Positions 42,165 through 51,557 of a stretch of DNA of 64,000 bases are shown here, one piece after another. The translations under genes were made by a program, and so were the position numbers. The notes beneath the pieces were generated by a model. That model worked only from the letters and a program-made list of their open reading frames with translations, was not told the DNA's origin and did not search any database. This DNA is from Ectobacillus polymachus. Lineage in GTDB: Bacteria > Bacillota > Bacilli > Bacillales > Bacillaceae_G. The number at the start of each line of letters is the position of its first letter. Positions within the stretch are counted from its first letter, which is position 1. The stretch covers positions 1,984,001-2,048,000 of the forward strand of contig NZ_JBLREB010000001.1 in NCBI RefSeq assembly GCF_048159605.1, in the 5' to 3' direction.

Positions 42165-44579
42165 TTAATTAGCAACTATATTAACAAGCTTCCCTGGTAC
42201 AGCAATTACTTTACGAATTGTTTTTCCTTCTACTTGTTGTTTCACAATTTCATTTTCTAAGGCTGTTTCTTGCATTTGTTCCTTCGTTGCACCCTTGGCA
42301 ATCATAAGCTTCGCTTTTAATTTACCATTGATTTGTACAACAATTTCAATTTCATCTTCTACAAGCTTCGATTCATCATAGGTAGGCCATGCATGATACG
42401 AGATGGATTCTTTATGTCCAAGCTTGCTCCATAGCTCTTCAGCAATATGAGGTGCCACAGGAGATAATAATTGTACAAAACCTTCCATGTATTCTTTTGG
42501 AAGCACATCTGCTTTATACGCTTCATTACAGAATACCATCATTTGTGAAATTGCTGTATTAAAACGAAGTCCTTCGTAATCCTCTGTAACTTTCTTCACC
42601 GTTTGATGATAGACCTTATCAAGTGATTTGTTAGCTGTATCTGCTATTTTTTCACTTAACTCGCCATTTTCTTGTATAAGCAAGCGCCATACACGATCTA
42701 AGAAACGACGTGATCCATCAAGTCCATTTTCAGACCAAGCAATGGACGCATCAAGAGGTCCCATAAACATTTCGTACAGGCGAAGTGTATCTGCTCCGTG
42801 ACTAGCAACCACATCATCTGGATTGACAACATTTCCTTTTGACTTACTCATTTTTTCGTTGTTAGAGCCTAGAATCATGCCTTGATTAAATAATTTTTGG
42901 AATGGTTCTTTCGTCGGTACAACACCAATATCATACAAGAATTTATGCCAGAAACGTGCGTATAACAAATGCAAGACAGCGTGCTCCGCACCACCAATGT
43001 ATGTATCGACAGGAAGCCATTGTTTTAATTTTTCTGGATCTGCCAACTTCTCGTTGTTATGCGGATCAATGTAACGTAAGAAATACCAGCAGCTTCCTCC
43101 CCATTGCGGCATTGTATTCGTTTCACGACGACCTTTTTTACCAGTAATCGGATCTACAATTTGAACCCAATCTTCAATGTTTGCAAGCGGAGATTCGCCT
43201 GTTCCTGACGGATGGATATTTTTTGTTTTTGGAAGAAGAAGTGGCAATTCTTCTTCTGGTACAGTTGTCATTGTTCCATCTTCCCAATGTATAACTGGGA
43301 TTGGTTCACCCCAATAACGTTGACGGCTAAATAACCAATCACGTAAACGGTAGGTTACCTTCTTTTCACCTACGCCATTTGTAACGAGCCAATCGATCAT
43401 TTTTGTAATCGCTTCTTCTTTACCAAGTTCATTTAGAAAACCAGAGTTAATATGAACGCCGTCACCCGTATAGGCTTCTTTCGAAATATCTCCGCCTTCT
43501 ACAACTTGCTTAATCGGAAGATCAAATTTTTTCGCAAATTCATAGTCACGTTCATCATGAGCAGGAACAGCCATAATCGCACCAGAACCATAGCTAATTA
43601 ACACATAGTCAGCAATCCAGATTGGCATTTTTTCGCCATTAACCGGATTTATTGCATAGGCACCCGTAAACACGCCTGTTTTTTCCTTCGCTAAATCTGT
43701 ACGTTCTAAATCACTTTTTGCTTTTACTTGTTCTATATATGCTTCTACAGCAGACTTTTGTTCAGGTGTTGTAATTTTACTTACAAGATCATGCTCTGGA
43801 GCCAAGACAGAATATGTTGCTCCAAATAAAGTATCAGGACGAGTCGTAAACACTGTATATGTCTCATTCGTTCCATCAATTTTAAAATGAACTTCTGCCC
43901 CTTCCGAACGGCCAATCCAATTACGCTGCATTTCCTTAAGGCTTTCTGGCCAATCAAGCTCTTCTAAATCCTCTAGTAAACGATCTGCATACGCTGTAAT
44001 TTTTAACACCCATTGTCTCATTGGACGTCGTTCAACCGGATGTCCGCCGCGTTCACTCTTACCATCAATTACTTCTTCATTAGCCAATACAGTTCCTAGA
44101 GCAGGGCACCAGTTTACAGCAACCTCATCTACATAAGCTAATCCCTTTTCGAACATCTTTATGAAAATCCATTGTGTCCATTTATAATAATCTGGATCTG
44201 TCGTATTTACTTCGCGGTCCCAGTCATAAGAAAATCCAAGCGACTTAATTTGTCTACGGAATGTATTAATGTTTTTCAACGTAAATTCCGCTGGATCGTT
44301 TCCAGTATCAAGCGCGTATTGCTCTGCTGGAAGACCAAATGCATCCCATCCCATTGGATGAAGTACATTATTGCCTTGCATCCGTTTCATACGAGCTAAT
44401 ATATCCGTTGCTGTATATCCTTCTGGATGTCCTACATGAAGTCCTACGCCAGACGGATATGGAAACATATCCAATGCATAAAATTTAGGCTTTTCTTTAT
44501 CCTCCGTTGTACGGAATGTTTTATTATTTTCCCAATACGCTTGCCACTTTTTCTCGATTTCTTGATGATCGTAGCTCAC
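42165..44579 (-). CDS. leuS: Leucyl-tRNA synthetase
   Basis: LeuS, 804 residues, the same length as the B. subtilis enzyme. The class I HIGH-type motif appears as PYPSGVGLHVGHPEG (near 40-54). The CP1 editing domain occupies about 220-410 (GATYSVLAPEHDL; TTRPDTLFGA), and KMSKSKGN (near 578) is the second class I signature. It attaches leucine to tRNALeu and edits mischarged products. It is controlled by a T-box leader at 44600-44830, which senses uncharged tRNALeu. Confidence 0.98.
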   Translation of the reverse strand: MSYDHQEIEKKWQAYWENNKTFRTTEDKEKPKFYALDMFPYPSGVGLHVGHPEGYTATDILARMKRMQGNNVLHPMGWDAFGLPAEQYALDTGNDPAEFTLKNINTFRRQIKSLGFSYDWDREVNTTDPDYYKWTQWIFIKMFEKGLAYVDEVAVNWCPALGTVLANEEVIDGKSERGGHPVERRPMRQWVLKITAYADRLLEDLEELDWPESLKEMQRNWIGRSEGAEVHFKIDGTNETYTVFTTRPDTLFGATYSVLAPEHDLVSKITTPEQKSAVEAYIEQVKAKSDLERTDLAKEKTGVFTGAYAINPVNGEKMPIWIADYVLISYGSGAIMAVPAHDERDYEFAKKFDLPIKQVVEGGDISKEAYTGDGVHINSGFLNELGKEEAITKMIDWLVTNGVGEKKVTYRLRDWLFSRQRYWGEPIPVIHWEDGTMTTVPEEELPLLLPKTKNIHPSGTGESPLANIEDWVQIVDPITGKKGRRETNTMPQWGGSCWYFLRYIDPHNNEKLADPEKLKQWLPVDTYIGGAEHAVLHLLYARFWHKFLYDIGVVPTKEPFQKLFNQGMILGSNNEKMSKSKGNVVNPDDVVASHGADTLRLYEMFMGPLDASIAWSENGLDGSRRFLDRVWRLLIQENGELSEKIADTANKSLDKVYHQTVKKVTEDYEGLRFNTAISQMMVFCNEAYKADVLPKEYMEGFVQLLSPVAPHIAEELWSKLGHKESISYHAWPTYDESKLVEDEIEIVVQINGKLKAKLMIAKGATKEQMQETALENEIVKQQVEGKTIRKVIAVPGKLVNIVAN

Positions 44580-44599
44580 TACATACCCTCCATTCTATT

Positions 44600-44830
44600 T
44601 CCGTAGGAATGCAAAAAAACCCCCATCCCAAAAGGGACGAGAGGTTATATTCCCGCGGTACCACCCTAGTTAATGCAACTTGCATTCGCTCTTCATCCTT
44701 AACGTGGATGAAACGATAATCGCTACTTATTTCACGATTATTACTCCAAGGCGAGTTCACGACAAAGCCTGGATTGACTTGCACCAACCGTCAACTCTCT
44801 GTCCTGCTTACAATCGTTACTACTCCTTAT
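44600..44830 (-). promoter_or_regulatory. Leucine T-box riboswitch leader of leuS
   Basis: The leader contains the canonical T-box AGGGTGGTACCGCGG (44653-44667, minus strand) followed by a terminator (CCTCTCGTCCC / GGGATGGGGG, then seven T; 44612-44644). Upstream stem I sequence includes GAACTC, which offers a CUC leucine specifier codon (near 44753). Uncharged tRNALeu pairs with the specifier and the T-box bulge to favour the antiterminator and leuS expression. Confidence 0.93.
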
Positions 44831-44880
44831 CAATGTAACTATTATCTTATGTTCTATTTTAAATTATGTTCTATATCCAG

Positions 44881-46071
44881 TCAAACAGAGATTTTACCAT
44901 CAATCTCTTTCTTATGCACAAGCTTATAATCGTAAAATCTTGCAATGAGAAAAGCTAGCAGTAGTGTCGCCAAAATGACGATAAATAATACATGAATATG
45001 AAAGGCATCAAAAATCATACCGCCAACTAACGGTCCTAGCATCCTTCCCCCTGTTGCAGCACTATTTACAAGACCTTGATAAAAGCCGGCTTTTCCCTTT
45101 GGCGCTAACTGATTCGCAATGGTAGGTACAGCAGGCCATGCAAACATTTCGCCAAATGTTAAAATCACCATTGCAATCATGTATGTTCCGAAATGCTCGG
45201 CTTGGCTTACGATAGCAAATGAAATCATGAAAATAACCGTTCCAATCATAAATTGCTGTTTTAATGAAGCCTTGATGATTCGAACAATAAACTGGATGAG
45301 CGGCTGTCCTAACACGATGAACGCACCATTTACTGTCCAAAGCAAGCTATACGATTGCAAACTAATATTTAAATCCTGCATGTGGGTTGGTATCACACCT
45401 TGCCATTGCACATATGTACCCCAACAAAGCAAATAAGCAAAGCATAGGATAAGTAAGGATTGAAACATAGGTGTTATTTTCCAAATACTTTGTTTTCGTT
45501 CTTCTTTTTCTATATGGGTGGCGTGTGTTTCAATATTTCGAAACCCAATTACTGCTAGTACAAAAAAAACAGCATACAAGAGAAAATTCGCTAAAAATAT
45601 ATAATCGATTCGCAAGGAAGCAACAAGACCACCAAGAGCAGAACCGAGTGCAACTCCAAAATTTTGGGAAACATATAGAGCATTAAATGCGCGTCTCCCG
45701 CCCTCTGGCCAAATCGTGGCAATCATCGCATACATAGAAGGAAAAACCATGCCTGAACCAAGACCAATTGCAGCTAGCCATACAACATACAAAGGCCAAT
45801 TATGCATCATCACCAATCCTGCTACAGAAACAAGGGTAATAATAATTCCTGATAAAATAGACTTGTATCCGCCTATCTTATCAAACATATAACCGCCAGC
45901 AAGATTCCCAACTGCAGCTGCTAATGAATTTATCATAAGGGCCATTCCAGCTACGGATAATGATTTTCCTAAATAAGTATGAATATAAATGGTGTTAAAA
46001 GGCCATAAAAAAGAAGAGGCTGTAATATTAATAACCATTCCAATAATTAATAACCATACTCTTTTCGGCAT
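44881..46071 (-). CDS. MFS transporter, drug-exporter-like
   Basis: A 396-residue, 12-segment major facilitator protein. The loop 2-3 motif GGYMFDKIGGYK (near 59-70) fits the MFS G-x-x-x-D-(R/K)-x-G-(R/G)-(R/K) signature, and GxxxGPxxGG (near 140-150, 350) suggests a proton-linked exporter. The substrate is unknown. B. subtilis has an MFS gene (yttB) in the same leuS-ytwF neighbourhood, a likely counterpart. A Lys-rich C-terminal tail faces the cytoplasm. Confidence 0.82.
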   Translation of the reverse strand: MPKRVWLLIIGMVINITASSFLWPFNTIYIHTYLGKSLSVAGMALMINSLAAAVGNLAGGYMFDKIGGYKSILSGIIITLVSVAGLVMMHNWPLYVVWLAAIGLGSGMVFPSMYAMIATIWPEGGRRAFNALYVSQNFGVALGSALGGLVASLRIDYIFLANFLLYAVFFVLAVIGFRNIETHATHIEKEERKQSIWKITPMFQSLLILCFAYLLCWGTYVQWQGVIPTHMQDLNISLQSYSLLWTVNGAFIVLGQPLIQFIVRIIKASLKQQFMIGTVIFMISFAIVSQAEHFGTYMIAMVILTFGEMFAWPAVPTIANQLAPKGKAGFYQGLVNSAATGGRMLGPLVGGMIFDAFHIHVLFIVILATLLLAFLIARFYDYKLVHKKEIDGKISV

Positions 46072-46203
46072 CGATCTTTCCTCCTCTACCTTATCATTTT
46101 TACAACATTTCGATTGTATGTCTTTTTAGAAAGGATGACAACAGATTCACGTGTATACAAATTATTCGGAAAATTTGCTTCCCTACTATTCATTTCAAAA
46201 GAG

Positions 46204-46233
46204 AAAAGTCTCGCACCATTTGCGAGACTTTTT
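46204..46233 (-). terminator. Terminator after the 47-residue small ORF
   Basis: AAGTCTCGCA / TGCGAGACTT arms are followed leftward by a T-rich run, 30 bases past the small ORF. Confidence 0.75.
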
Positions 46234-46265
46234 CTTATCCCTGCTTCAGAGACTTATTTCACTTT

Positions 46266-46409
46266 TTACTGCTTCGCCTTTTGGGGTTGTCCTGTTCCCT
46301 TATTTCGCTGCTTGCTTTCTACAATGGGATCAGCAGCATTAGAATATTCAGGATTTGTACCGTTGTTCGTTTTTTGCTCCGGGTTATTTTGCTTCGATCG
46401 TTTTACCAT
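46266..46409 (-). CDS. Small hydrophilic protein, SASP-like composition (47 aa)
   Basis: The ORF begins MVKRSKQNNPEQKTNNGTNP and later has EYSNAADPIVESKQRNKG before a Gln/Lys-rich end. AAGGAGA lies seven bases before the ATG, and a terminator follows. The MVKR start and polar, Asn/Gln/Lys-rich composition recall SspO-type minor spore proteins, but the match is too weak to name. It starts 18 bases after ytzC ends, so it may be cotranscribed with it. Confidence 0.65.
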   Translation of the reverse strand: MVKRSKQNNPEQKTNNGTNPEYSNAADPIVESKQRNKGTGQPQKAKQ

Positions 46410-46427
46410 AGTCAATCTCCTTATCAT

Positions 46428-46691
46428 TTAATGAGGGGTCGTAATCATTTGATGTTGCATAATGCGGATTCTAGCAGTGATTCGATCAATACTTTCACGC
46501 TGCTGCCCATTTGAACTATGGAAGATAGCTTCTAATGACAGCAAAGCCTGTTCAAGCTGCAGCTGTGCATCGGAATATTCGATATCATTATAATGCTCTT
46601 GTCTCAAAGCAAGATCTAACTGCTTTTTACTAGCTTCCAAAATGTCTTCCGCATCGGTAATGCTTTGATCGAATGAATAACGATCTGTCAT
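46428..46691 (-). CDS. ytzC: DUF2524 protein YtzC
   Basis: An 87-residue, wholly helical, coiled-coil-like soluble protein (DAEDILEASKKQLDLALRQ; YSDAQLQLEQALLSLEAIF) fitting the YtzC/DUF2524 family, of unknown function. AAGGAGG precedes the start. It is divergent from ytqA, as in B. subtilis. Confidence 0.82.
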   Translation of the reverse strand: MTDRYSFDQSITDAEDILEASKKQLDLALRQEHYNDIEYSDAQLQLEQALLSLEAIFHSSNGQQRESIDRITARIRIMQHQMITTPH

Positions 46692-46845
46692 TTGACTTCC
46701 TCCTTATTCACTTCCGTTACTAAAACCTCAGGAAATAGAAGTTTCACCTTATTGTGTCCTGATTCAGGCAATGATATGAGGAAGTATGTTATAATGATGG
46801 TTGTTTTTCTAAGTAGTAGTCACTCTTTATTTGGAGGAAATATAC

Positions 46846-47799
46846 ATGGAAAATCCATTTCTATATAGCAATGATAACAAACGGTATCACACATGGAATT
46901 ACCATCTCCGAAAGCAATTTGGAGAAAAAGTATACAAGGTTTCTTTAGATGCTGGATTTGATTGTCCAAATCGGGATGGTACGGTTGCATTTGGTGGCTG
47001 TACCTTTTGCAGTGCAGCTGGATCCGGCGACTTTGCAGGGAACCGCGCAGAAGATGTTGTTTCACAATTTTACAAAGTAAAGGAAAAAATGAATGAAAAG
47101 TGGAAAAACGGAAAATGCATGGCCTATTTTCAAGCCTTTACCAATACGCATGCACCAGTTGAAGTGTTAAAGCAAACCTTTGAACCTGTTTTAGAACTAC
47201 CGGGAGTTGTGGGCATTTCCATCGCGACGCGTCCAGACTGCTTACCAGATGATGTCGTTTCCTATCTGGCTGATCTTAATAAACGTACGTATCTCTGGGT
47301 GGAACTTGGCTTACAAACCGTTCATGAACGAACTGCTCTTCTTATCAACCGAGCGCATGATTATAAAACGTACGTAGAAGGAGTCGAAAAACTTCGTAAA
47401 CATAATATTCGCGTATGCTCGCACATAATTAATGGTTTACCGCTTGAAACGTACGATATGATGATGGAAACGGCCAAAGAAGTAGCCAAACTTGATATTC
47501 AAGGAATTAAAATCCATTTACTCCATCTCCTCAAAGGGACACCAATGGTGAAACAGTACGAAAAGGGACAATTACAATTTCTATCCCAAGAAGATTACGT
47601 AAATCTCGTAGTGGATCAGCTTGAAATAATCCCTCCCGAGGTGATTGTGCATCGTATTACAGGAGATGGTCCTCCTGATTTAATGATAGGACCAATGTGG
47701 AGCTTAAAAAAGTGGGAAGTACTGAATGCCATTGACGCAGAATTTGTTAGACGGAACAGTTGGCAAGGAAAATGTAGTGATAAGGAGATAGATGAATGA
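46846..47799 (+). CDS. ytqA: Radical SAM tRNA-modification protein YtqA (MnmL)
   Basis: A 317-residue radical SAM protein. The cluster cysteines are in CPNRDGTVAFGGCTFC (residues about 31-46), the C-x12-C-x2-C form of the YhcC/YtqA group. The start is ATG 46846 with GGAGG eight bases upstream. It overlaps ytqB by ATGA. Its partner YtqB (MnmM) methylates nm5s2U in tRNA, and YtqA has been proposed as MnmL, converting cmnm5 to nm5; I hold that as likely rather than proven here. Confidence 0.87.
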   Translation: MENPFLYSNDNKRYHTWNYHLRKQFGEKVYKVSLDAGFDCPNRDGTVAFGGCTFCSAAGSGDFAGNRAEDVVSQFYKVKEKMNEKWKNGKCMAYFQAFTNTHAPVEVLKQTFEPVLELPGVVGISIATRPDCLPDDVVSYLADLNKRTYLWVELGLQTVHERTALLINRAHDYKTYVEGVEKLRKHNIRVCSHIINGLPLETYDMMMETAKEVAKLDIQGIKIHLLHLLKGTPMVKQYEKGQLQFLSQEDYVNLVVDQLEIIPPEVIVHRITGDGPPDLMIGPMWSLKKWEVLNAIDAEFVRRNSWQGKCSDKEIDE

Positions 47800-48371
47800 A
47801 GCTAGAAGGAATATTGCCATTTGCCAGAACGCTACTGAAGGCTGCCGTTTCTCAAGGAGATATTTGCGTAGATGCCACTATGGGCAATGGTCACGATACA
47901 TGCATGCTAGCTGAACTCGTAGGAGAATCTGGAACGGTATATGCATTCGATATTCAGGAGCAAGCATTGGAACATACAAAAGCTCTCTTAGATGAAAAAC
48001 ATTTGGAACATCGCGCTGTGCTCATTCATGATAGTCATGGAAATCTCGCTCGCCATCTACCAGAACATACGCATGGTAATATAACCGGAGCTATTTTCAA
48101 CCTAGGATATTTGCCTGGGGGAGATAAAAGCATTGTAACAAAACCAGAATCTACGATTGCTGCTATTACACAGCTCCTTGCTGTTATGGCGGCTGAAGGA
48201 ATCATTGTCCTTGTTATTTATCATGGGCATCCGGAAGGAAAAGTGGAGCGTGATTCTATTCTTTCTTTCGTAAACGGGCTCGATCAAAAACAAGCTCATG
48301 TGCTACGTTACGAATTTGTTAATCAACAAAATGACCCTCCATTTATTATTGCGATAGAAAAGAGAAAATGA
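47796..48371 (+). CDS. mnmM: tRNA 5-aminomethyl-2-thiouridine methyltransferase MnmM (YtqB)
   Basis: A 191-residue SAM-dependent Rossmann methyltransferase. SAM-binding motifs: VDATMGNGHDTCMLAEL (residues 25-41), VYAFDIQEQAL (near 48) and the NLGYLPGGDK block (near 104-113). B. subtilis YtqB was shown to be MnmM, making mnm5s2U34 in wobble uridines. Its start overlaps the ytqA stop (ATGA), so both are made from one message. It ends at a strong terminator shared with ytpB. Confidence 0.92.
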   Translation: MKLEGILPFARTLLKAAVSQGDICVDATMGNGHDTCMLAELVGESGTVYAFDIQEQALEHTKALLDEKHLEHRAVLIHDSHGNLARHLPEHTHGNITGAIFNLGYLPGGDKSIVTKPESTIAAITQLLAVMAAEGIIVLVIYHGHPEGKVERDSILSFVNGLDQKQAHVLRYEFVNQQNDPPFIIAIEKRK

Positions 48372-48416
48372 AAAATGCCCATCTACTAATAGTCTTTAGT
48401 GGATGGGCATTTTTTT
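48371..48416. terminator. Bidirectional terminator of mnmM and ytpB
   Basis: AAAATGCCCATCTACTA / TAGTGGATGGGCATTTT forms a long stem, followed by T residues, between convergent genes. Confidence 0.9.
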
Positions 48417-48426
48417 GGATGCTTTA

Positions 48427-49485
48427 TTATTGCGCTCTGTTTCGATACATTTTGCCATTTAAATAGAAAAAGTACGAGGTTAAACCTCCATACTTGACAA
48501 TTTTCTTTGCCATTTTTCTTATCTCTTTTTGTTCATTTACCTTTTGATCTGACATATAGACACCAAGGAGGCCATAATTAAGTAGCTGATGAAACTTTGC
48601 ATCTGGCAAAGTACGTACGTGTTGATTACTTTCCTGTACAAAATGCTGAAGACGTCTTAAAGTTTGTTCCTTATTTTCATAATAGCTACAAAAATTTAAG
48701 TCTCCACCCAGACGATCTTCCTCTTGATCAATAAAATAATCCAATAAAATGTGCAAGCCTTGTACGTAAGGAAAATATCCTTGCCTTATTTTCATAATCG
48801 TTTCTTCACTTAGCTCCTCATGAAAGGAATAGGAAACAAGACAAAAGATTCCAAGCGTACTACCCGCACATGCGGAGAATTCAAACCATTCCATCGCAGG
48901 TAGTTTGTTTTCGTAAGAATGAAACCAGTTTTGTAGACGACTTTCTCGTTCCTCTACCTTCACATGCTTATGTACTTGCAGATCACAATAATAGCCTGCA
49001 AGCTCATGAAGGATTGGAGCAATTTTCGCATAATGATGCGACTTTTGTAAGATCGTTTGACACGTTTCTACGAGTTCGTGTAAATAGCCACCATCCTCTT
49101 GATCCTCTCGGTAGCGATAGTAATTAATAGGAGCTCTGCCAGGCGTAAGTGCATGTAGCATTGATTCATGCAGCGCTTCAAAGTCTAGCGGATCCATAGA
49201 GGTACTTCTGTCACATAAATTATCAAGATAATCACTTATGGTTTGATAGGCAACAACAAAAGAGATACATTCTTTTCGGTATTCTCTTGCTAGCAGCGCT
49301 AGTATTGCACCACCTTCGCAATGAAATGTTTTCGCTTCTATGCTGGCGAGTGCTTGCTTCCTTAGCTCACCATTTGGAATTTCGTTTGCTCTTTTTGTCC
49401 AGTAGGCAAGTTCCTCATGTACATATGGCATAACCCCTTTATACACCTTTGCCATTAAAGTGATTGGATTCTTCGGCACATTCAT
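48427..49485 (-). CDS. ytpB: Tetraprenyl-beta-curcumene synthase YtpB
   Basis: A 352-residue, all-helical DUF2600 terpene synthase. B. subtilis YtpB cyclises tetraprenyl (C35) diphosphate to tetraprenyl-beta-curcumene, the precursor of sesquarterpenes. The Asp-rich DYLDNLCDR (near 85-93) and an FSACAGSTLGIF helix (near 200) are family features; it lacks the classical DDxxD of class I synthases. It is transcribed after ytpA with a 13-base gap, forming the ytpAB operon. Confidence 0.92.
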   Translation of the reverse strand: MNVPKNPITLMAKVYKGVMPYVHEELAYWTKRANEIPNGELRKQALASIEAKTFHCEGGAILALLAREYRKECISFVVAYQTISDYLDNLCDRSTSMDPLDFEALHESMLHALTPGRAPINYYRYREDQEDGGYLHELVETCQTILQKSHHYAKIAPILHELAGYYCDLQVHKHVKVEERESRLQNWFHSYENKLPAMEWFEFSACAGSTLGIFCLVSYSFHEELSEETIMKIRQGYFPYVQGLHILLDYFIDQEEDRLGGDLNFCSYYENKEQTLRRLQHFVQESNQHVRTLPDAKFHQLLNYGLLGVYMSDQKVNEQKEIRKMAKKIVKYGGLTSYFFYLNGKMYRNRAQ

Positions 49486-49498
49486 TTACTTTCCACCT

Positions 49499-50281
49499 CT
49501 ATTTACCCATATGAGCTTGTGTAAAATGGTATGCGTACGTAAATACTTCATCTTTCTCGTATTCATTAAACAGCTCATGATAGCAATTTTCCCACTCTTT
49601 ATATGCTTTATCATCAATCTTTAATTCATCAAACCAAGTTCGAACCATTGTTTTATCTACAATTTTATCTTCACACGCCTGCATCAACAGGAGCGGTACA
49701 TTAGGAAATTCATCTCGTTTATCGGTAGCTTCCTTGATTCCTCTTTGAAGTTCACTATACCATCTTACAGAAACTTTTCGTAAATATAAGGAATCGTTCT
49801 CCATGGCATCACGAATCTCCTTGTTTCTCGTTGCCATCTCAACAGTAAGATTCGATGAAACAAGCAGACTTGGATATACCCAATTCATCACCTTTGATAT
49901 AGCTCTCAAATAAGAAGGGGGCTTAGATAGGATACCAAGACATGGCGAGCTTAAAATAACACCATTTACATCTAGTTTAAATTCTTGCATCATACGAATG
50001 GCAATCAATCCGCCCATACTATGCCCCAAAAGAAAAAGTGGTAACTGATAGGATTTCGCTTCTTTTACCCATTTTGATGCTTCCGTTATATAATCATCAA
50101 AACTGTTAATATGTCCTCGTGATCTGGAGGTAGTTCCATGACCTGGTAAATCTCCTAATACGACATGAAATCCAAGCTCTTTCCACATGTCAGCGAGCGG
50201 CCGATAACGATCATGATGCTCCATTGCACCATGTATCATAACCATAACTGCCTTCGGTTCTTCCGCTTCCCATTTCCACAT
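49499..50281 (-). CDS. ytpA: Alpha/beta hydrolase YtpA (phospholipase/bacilysocin synthesis)
   Basis: A 260-residue alpha/beta hydrolase with nucleophile elbow GHSMGG (Ser91), an N-terminal IHGAMEHHDRY oxyanion region and a C-terminal catalytic Asp/His (EDKIVD; YHELFNEYEK). B. subtilis YtpA acts as a lysophospholipase and is linked to the phospholipid antibiotic bacilysocin. GGGGGAG precedes the ATG. It is the first gene of ytpAB and divergent from ytoA. No signal peptide, so it acts in the cytoplasm. Confidence 0.9.
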   Translation of the reverse strand: MWKWEAEEPKAVMVMIHGAMEHHDRYRPLADMWKELGFHVVLGDLPGHGTTSRSRGHINSFDDYITEASKWVKEAKSYQLPLFLLGHSMGGLIAIRMMQEFKLDVNGVILSSPCLGILSKPPSYLRAISKVMNWVYPSLLVSSNLTVEMATRNKEIRDAMENDSLYLRKVSVRWYSELQRGIKEATDKRDEFPNVPLLLMQACEDKIVDKTMVRTWFDELKIDDKAYKEWENCYHELFNEYEKDEVFTYAYHFTQAHMGK

Positions 50282-50349
50282 GAATACTCCCCCTTTGTAC
50301 TTCTATATGCTACACTATGAATAATTGAAAAGAAAGGTGGTTTTCCGTC

Positions 50350-50868
50350 TTGATCTATCCGTTTCATGACAAAACCCCGAACATTTCCACAAGCGCTTTC
50401 ATCGCTGATTATGTTACGATAACAGGCGATGTAACTATCGGGGAAGAAGCAAGCATTTGGTTTAATACCGTGATTCGCGGTGATGTTTCGCCAACTATTA
50501 TCGGCAATCGGGTAAATGTACAGGATCAATGTACACTTCATCAAAGTCCAAAATACCCACTTATATTGGAAGATGATGTAACTGTCGGACACCAAGTCAT
50601 TCTACATAGCTGTACGATACGAAAAAATGCGCTAGTTGGAATGGGGTCTATCATTCTTGATGGAGCTGAAATTGGCGAGGGATCCTTTATTGGGGCCGGT
50701 AGCCTTGTTCCTCAAGGAAAAATCATTCCACCAAACTCGCTCGCATTTGGACGTCCTGCTAAAGTCATTCGTGAATTGACAGAGGAAGACAAACAGGATA
50801 TGGCACGCGTCCGCCGTGAATATGTAGAAAAAGGCCAATTTTATAAAGGACTACAAAACAGCAAGTAA
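50350..50868 (+). CDS. ytoA: Gamma-carbonic-anhydrase-like hexapeptide protein YtoA
   Basis: A 172-residue left-handed beta-helix protein with hexapeptide repeats. Zinc-type histidines appear in LHQSPKYPL, VGHQVILHS and the following turn (residues about 64-86), as in gamma carbonic anhydrases; activity is not certain for this branch. The start is TTG 50350 after AAAGGTGG. Its final codons and stop lie inside a terminator stem. It is divergent from ytpA. Confidence 0.88.
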   Translation: MIYPFHDKTPNISTSAFIADYVTITGDVTIGEEASIWFNTVIRGDVSPTIIGNRVNVQDQCTLHQSPKYPLILEDDVTVGHQVILHSCTIRKNALVGMGSIILDGAEIGEGSFIGAGSLVPQGKIIPPNSLAFGRPAKVIRELTEEDKQDMARVRREYVEKGQFYKGLQNSK

Positions 50869-50895
50869 AGCCTTCGCTTTGCTTGCTGTTTTTTT
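50856..50895 (+). terminator. ytoA terminator overlapping the stop codon
   Basis: The 15-bp stem AACAGCAAGTAAAGC / GCTTTGCTTGCTGTT encloses the TAA stop and runs into seven T residues. Confidence 0.85.
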
Positions 50896-51000
50896 ACATA
50901 TCTTAGGATGGGATTTACATTTTCTTATTACTTACTCAATATATTTTTATTAAAATGATAAAGCAGTTCCAAATATTTTTTAGTAGGGAGGTGCTGCTGG

Positions 51001-51540
51001 GTGATGTCAAAATCAATCAGCGCCTTATATGAAATAGAATGTCACATTTTTAAGAGAATTAATCGGTATTTTGAAAGAAAAGCACTGAATATGTATTTCC
51101 GCACGATAACTCATATGGGCGGAGCTACCTTTCTAATTACTGCCGTTATCGTTCTCCTTCTATTTTCTAAAGGATCCTTACGACAGGCTGTTATTACAAG
51201 TGCTATTTCTCTTACGATTAGCCACATTCCCGTCCAACTTTTAAAAAAGCTATATCCAAGAAAAAGGCCATATTTAATGGTAGATGGTACGAAATATCCC
51301 ATTAATCCTTTAAAGGATCATTCCTTTCCTTCTGGACACACAACTGCAATTTTTTCTGTTGTCGTACCTTTACTATTATATATGCCCGTACTCACAATCA
51401 TTCTCGCTCCAATTGCACTTAGCGTAGGTATTTCACGAATATATCTTGGCCTTCATTATCCTTCAGATGTTCTTGCAGGCTTATGCCTTGGAACGCTTAC
51501 TGGTATCATCTCTTATTATCAATTTTCATTACTTTTTTGA
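51001..51540 (+). CDS. PAP2-family membrane phosphatase
   Basis: A 179-residue membrane protein with four or five hydrophobic segments and the complete PAP2 triad of motifs: KKLYPRKRP (near 81-89), PSGHTT (near 109-114) and SRIYLGLHYPSD (near 147-158). It probably dephosphorylates a lipid phosphate such as undecaprenyl pyrophosphate or phosphatidylglycerol phosphate at the outer face. GGGAGGTG precedes GTG 51001, and an ATG follows immediately. The glycosyltransferase gene starts 17 bases after its stop; the two are likely one operon. Confidence 0.88.
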   Translation: MMSKSISALYEIECHIFKRINRYFERKALNMYFRTITHMGGATFLITAVIVLLLFSKGSLRQAVITSAISLTISHIPVQLLKKLYPRKRPYLMVDGTKYPINPLKDHSFPSGHTTAIFSVVVPLLLYMPVLTIILAPIALSVGISRIYLGLHYPSDVLAGLCLGTLTGIISYYQFSLLF

Positions 51541-51557
51541 AGATGGAGGGTTTATGG

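Noticed and set aside
44524..44787. 87-aa minus-strand ORF upstream of leuS
   Set aside because: It runs through the T-box riboswitch and terminator; it is an open frame in structured leader RNA.
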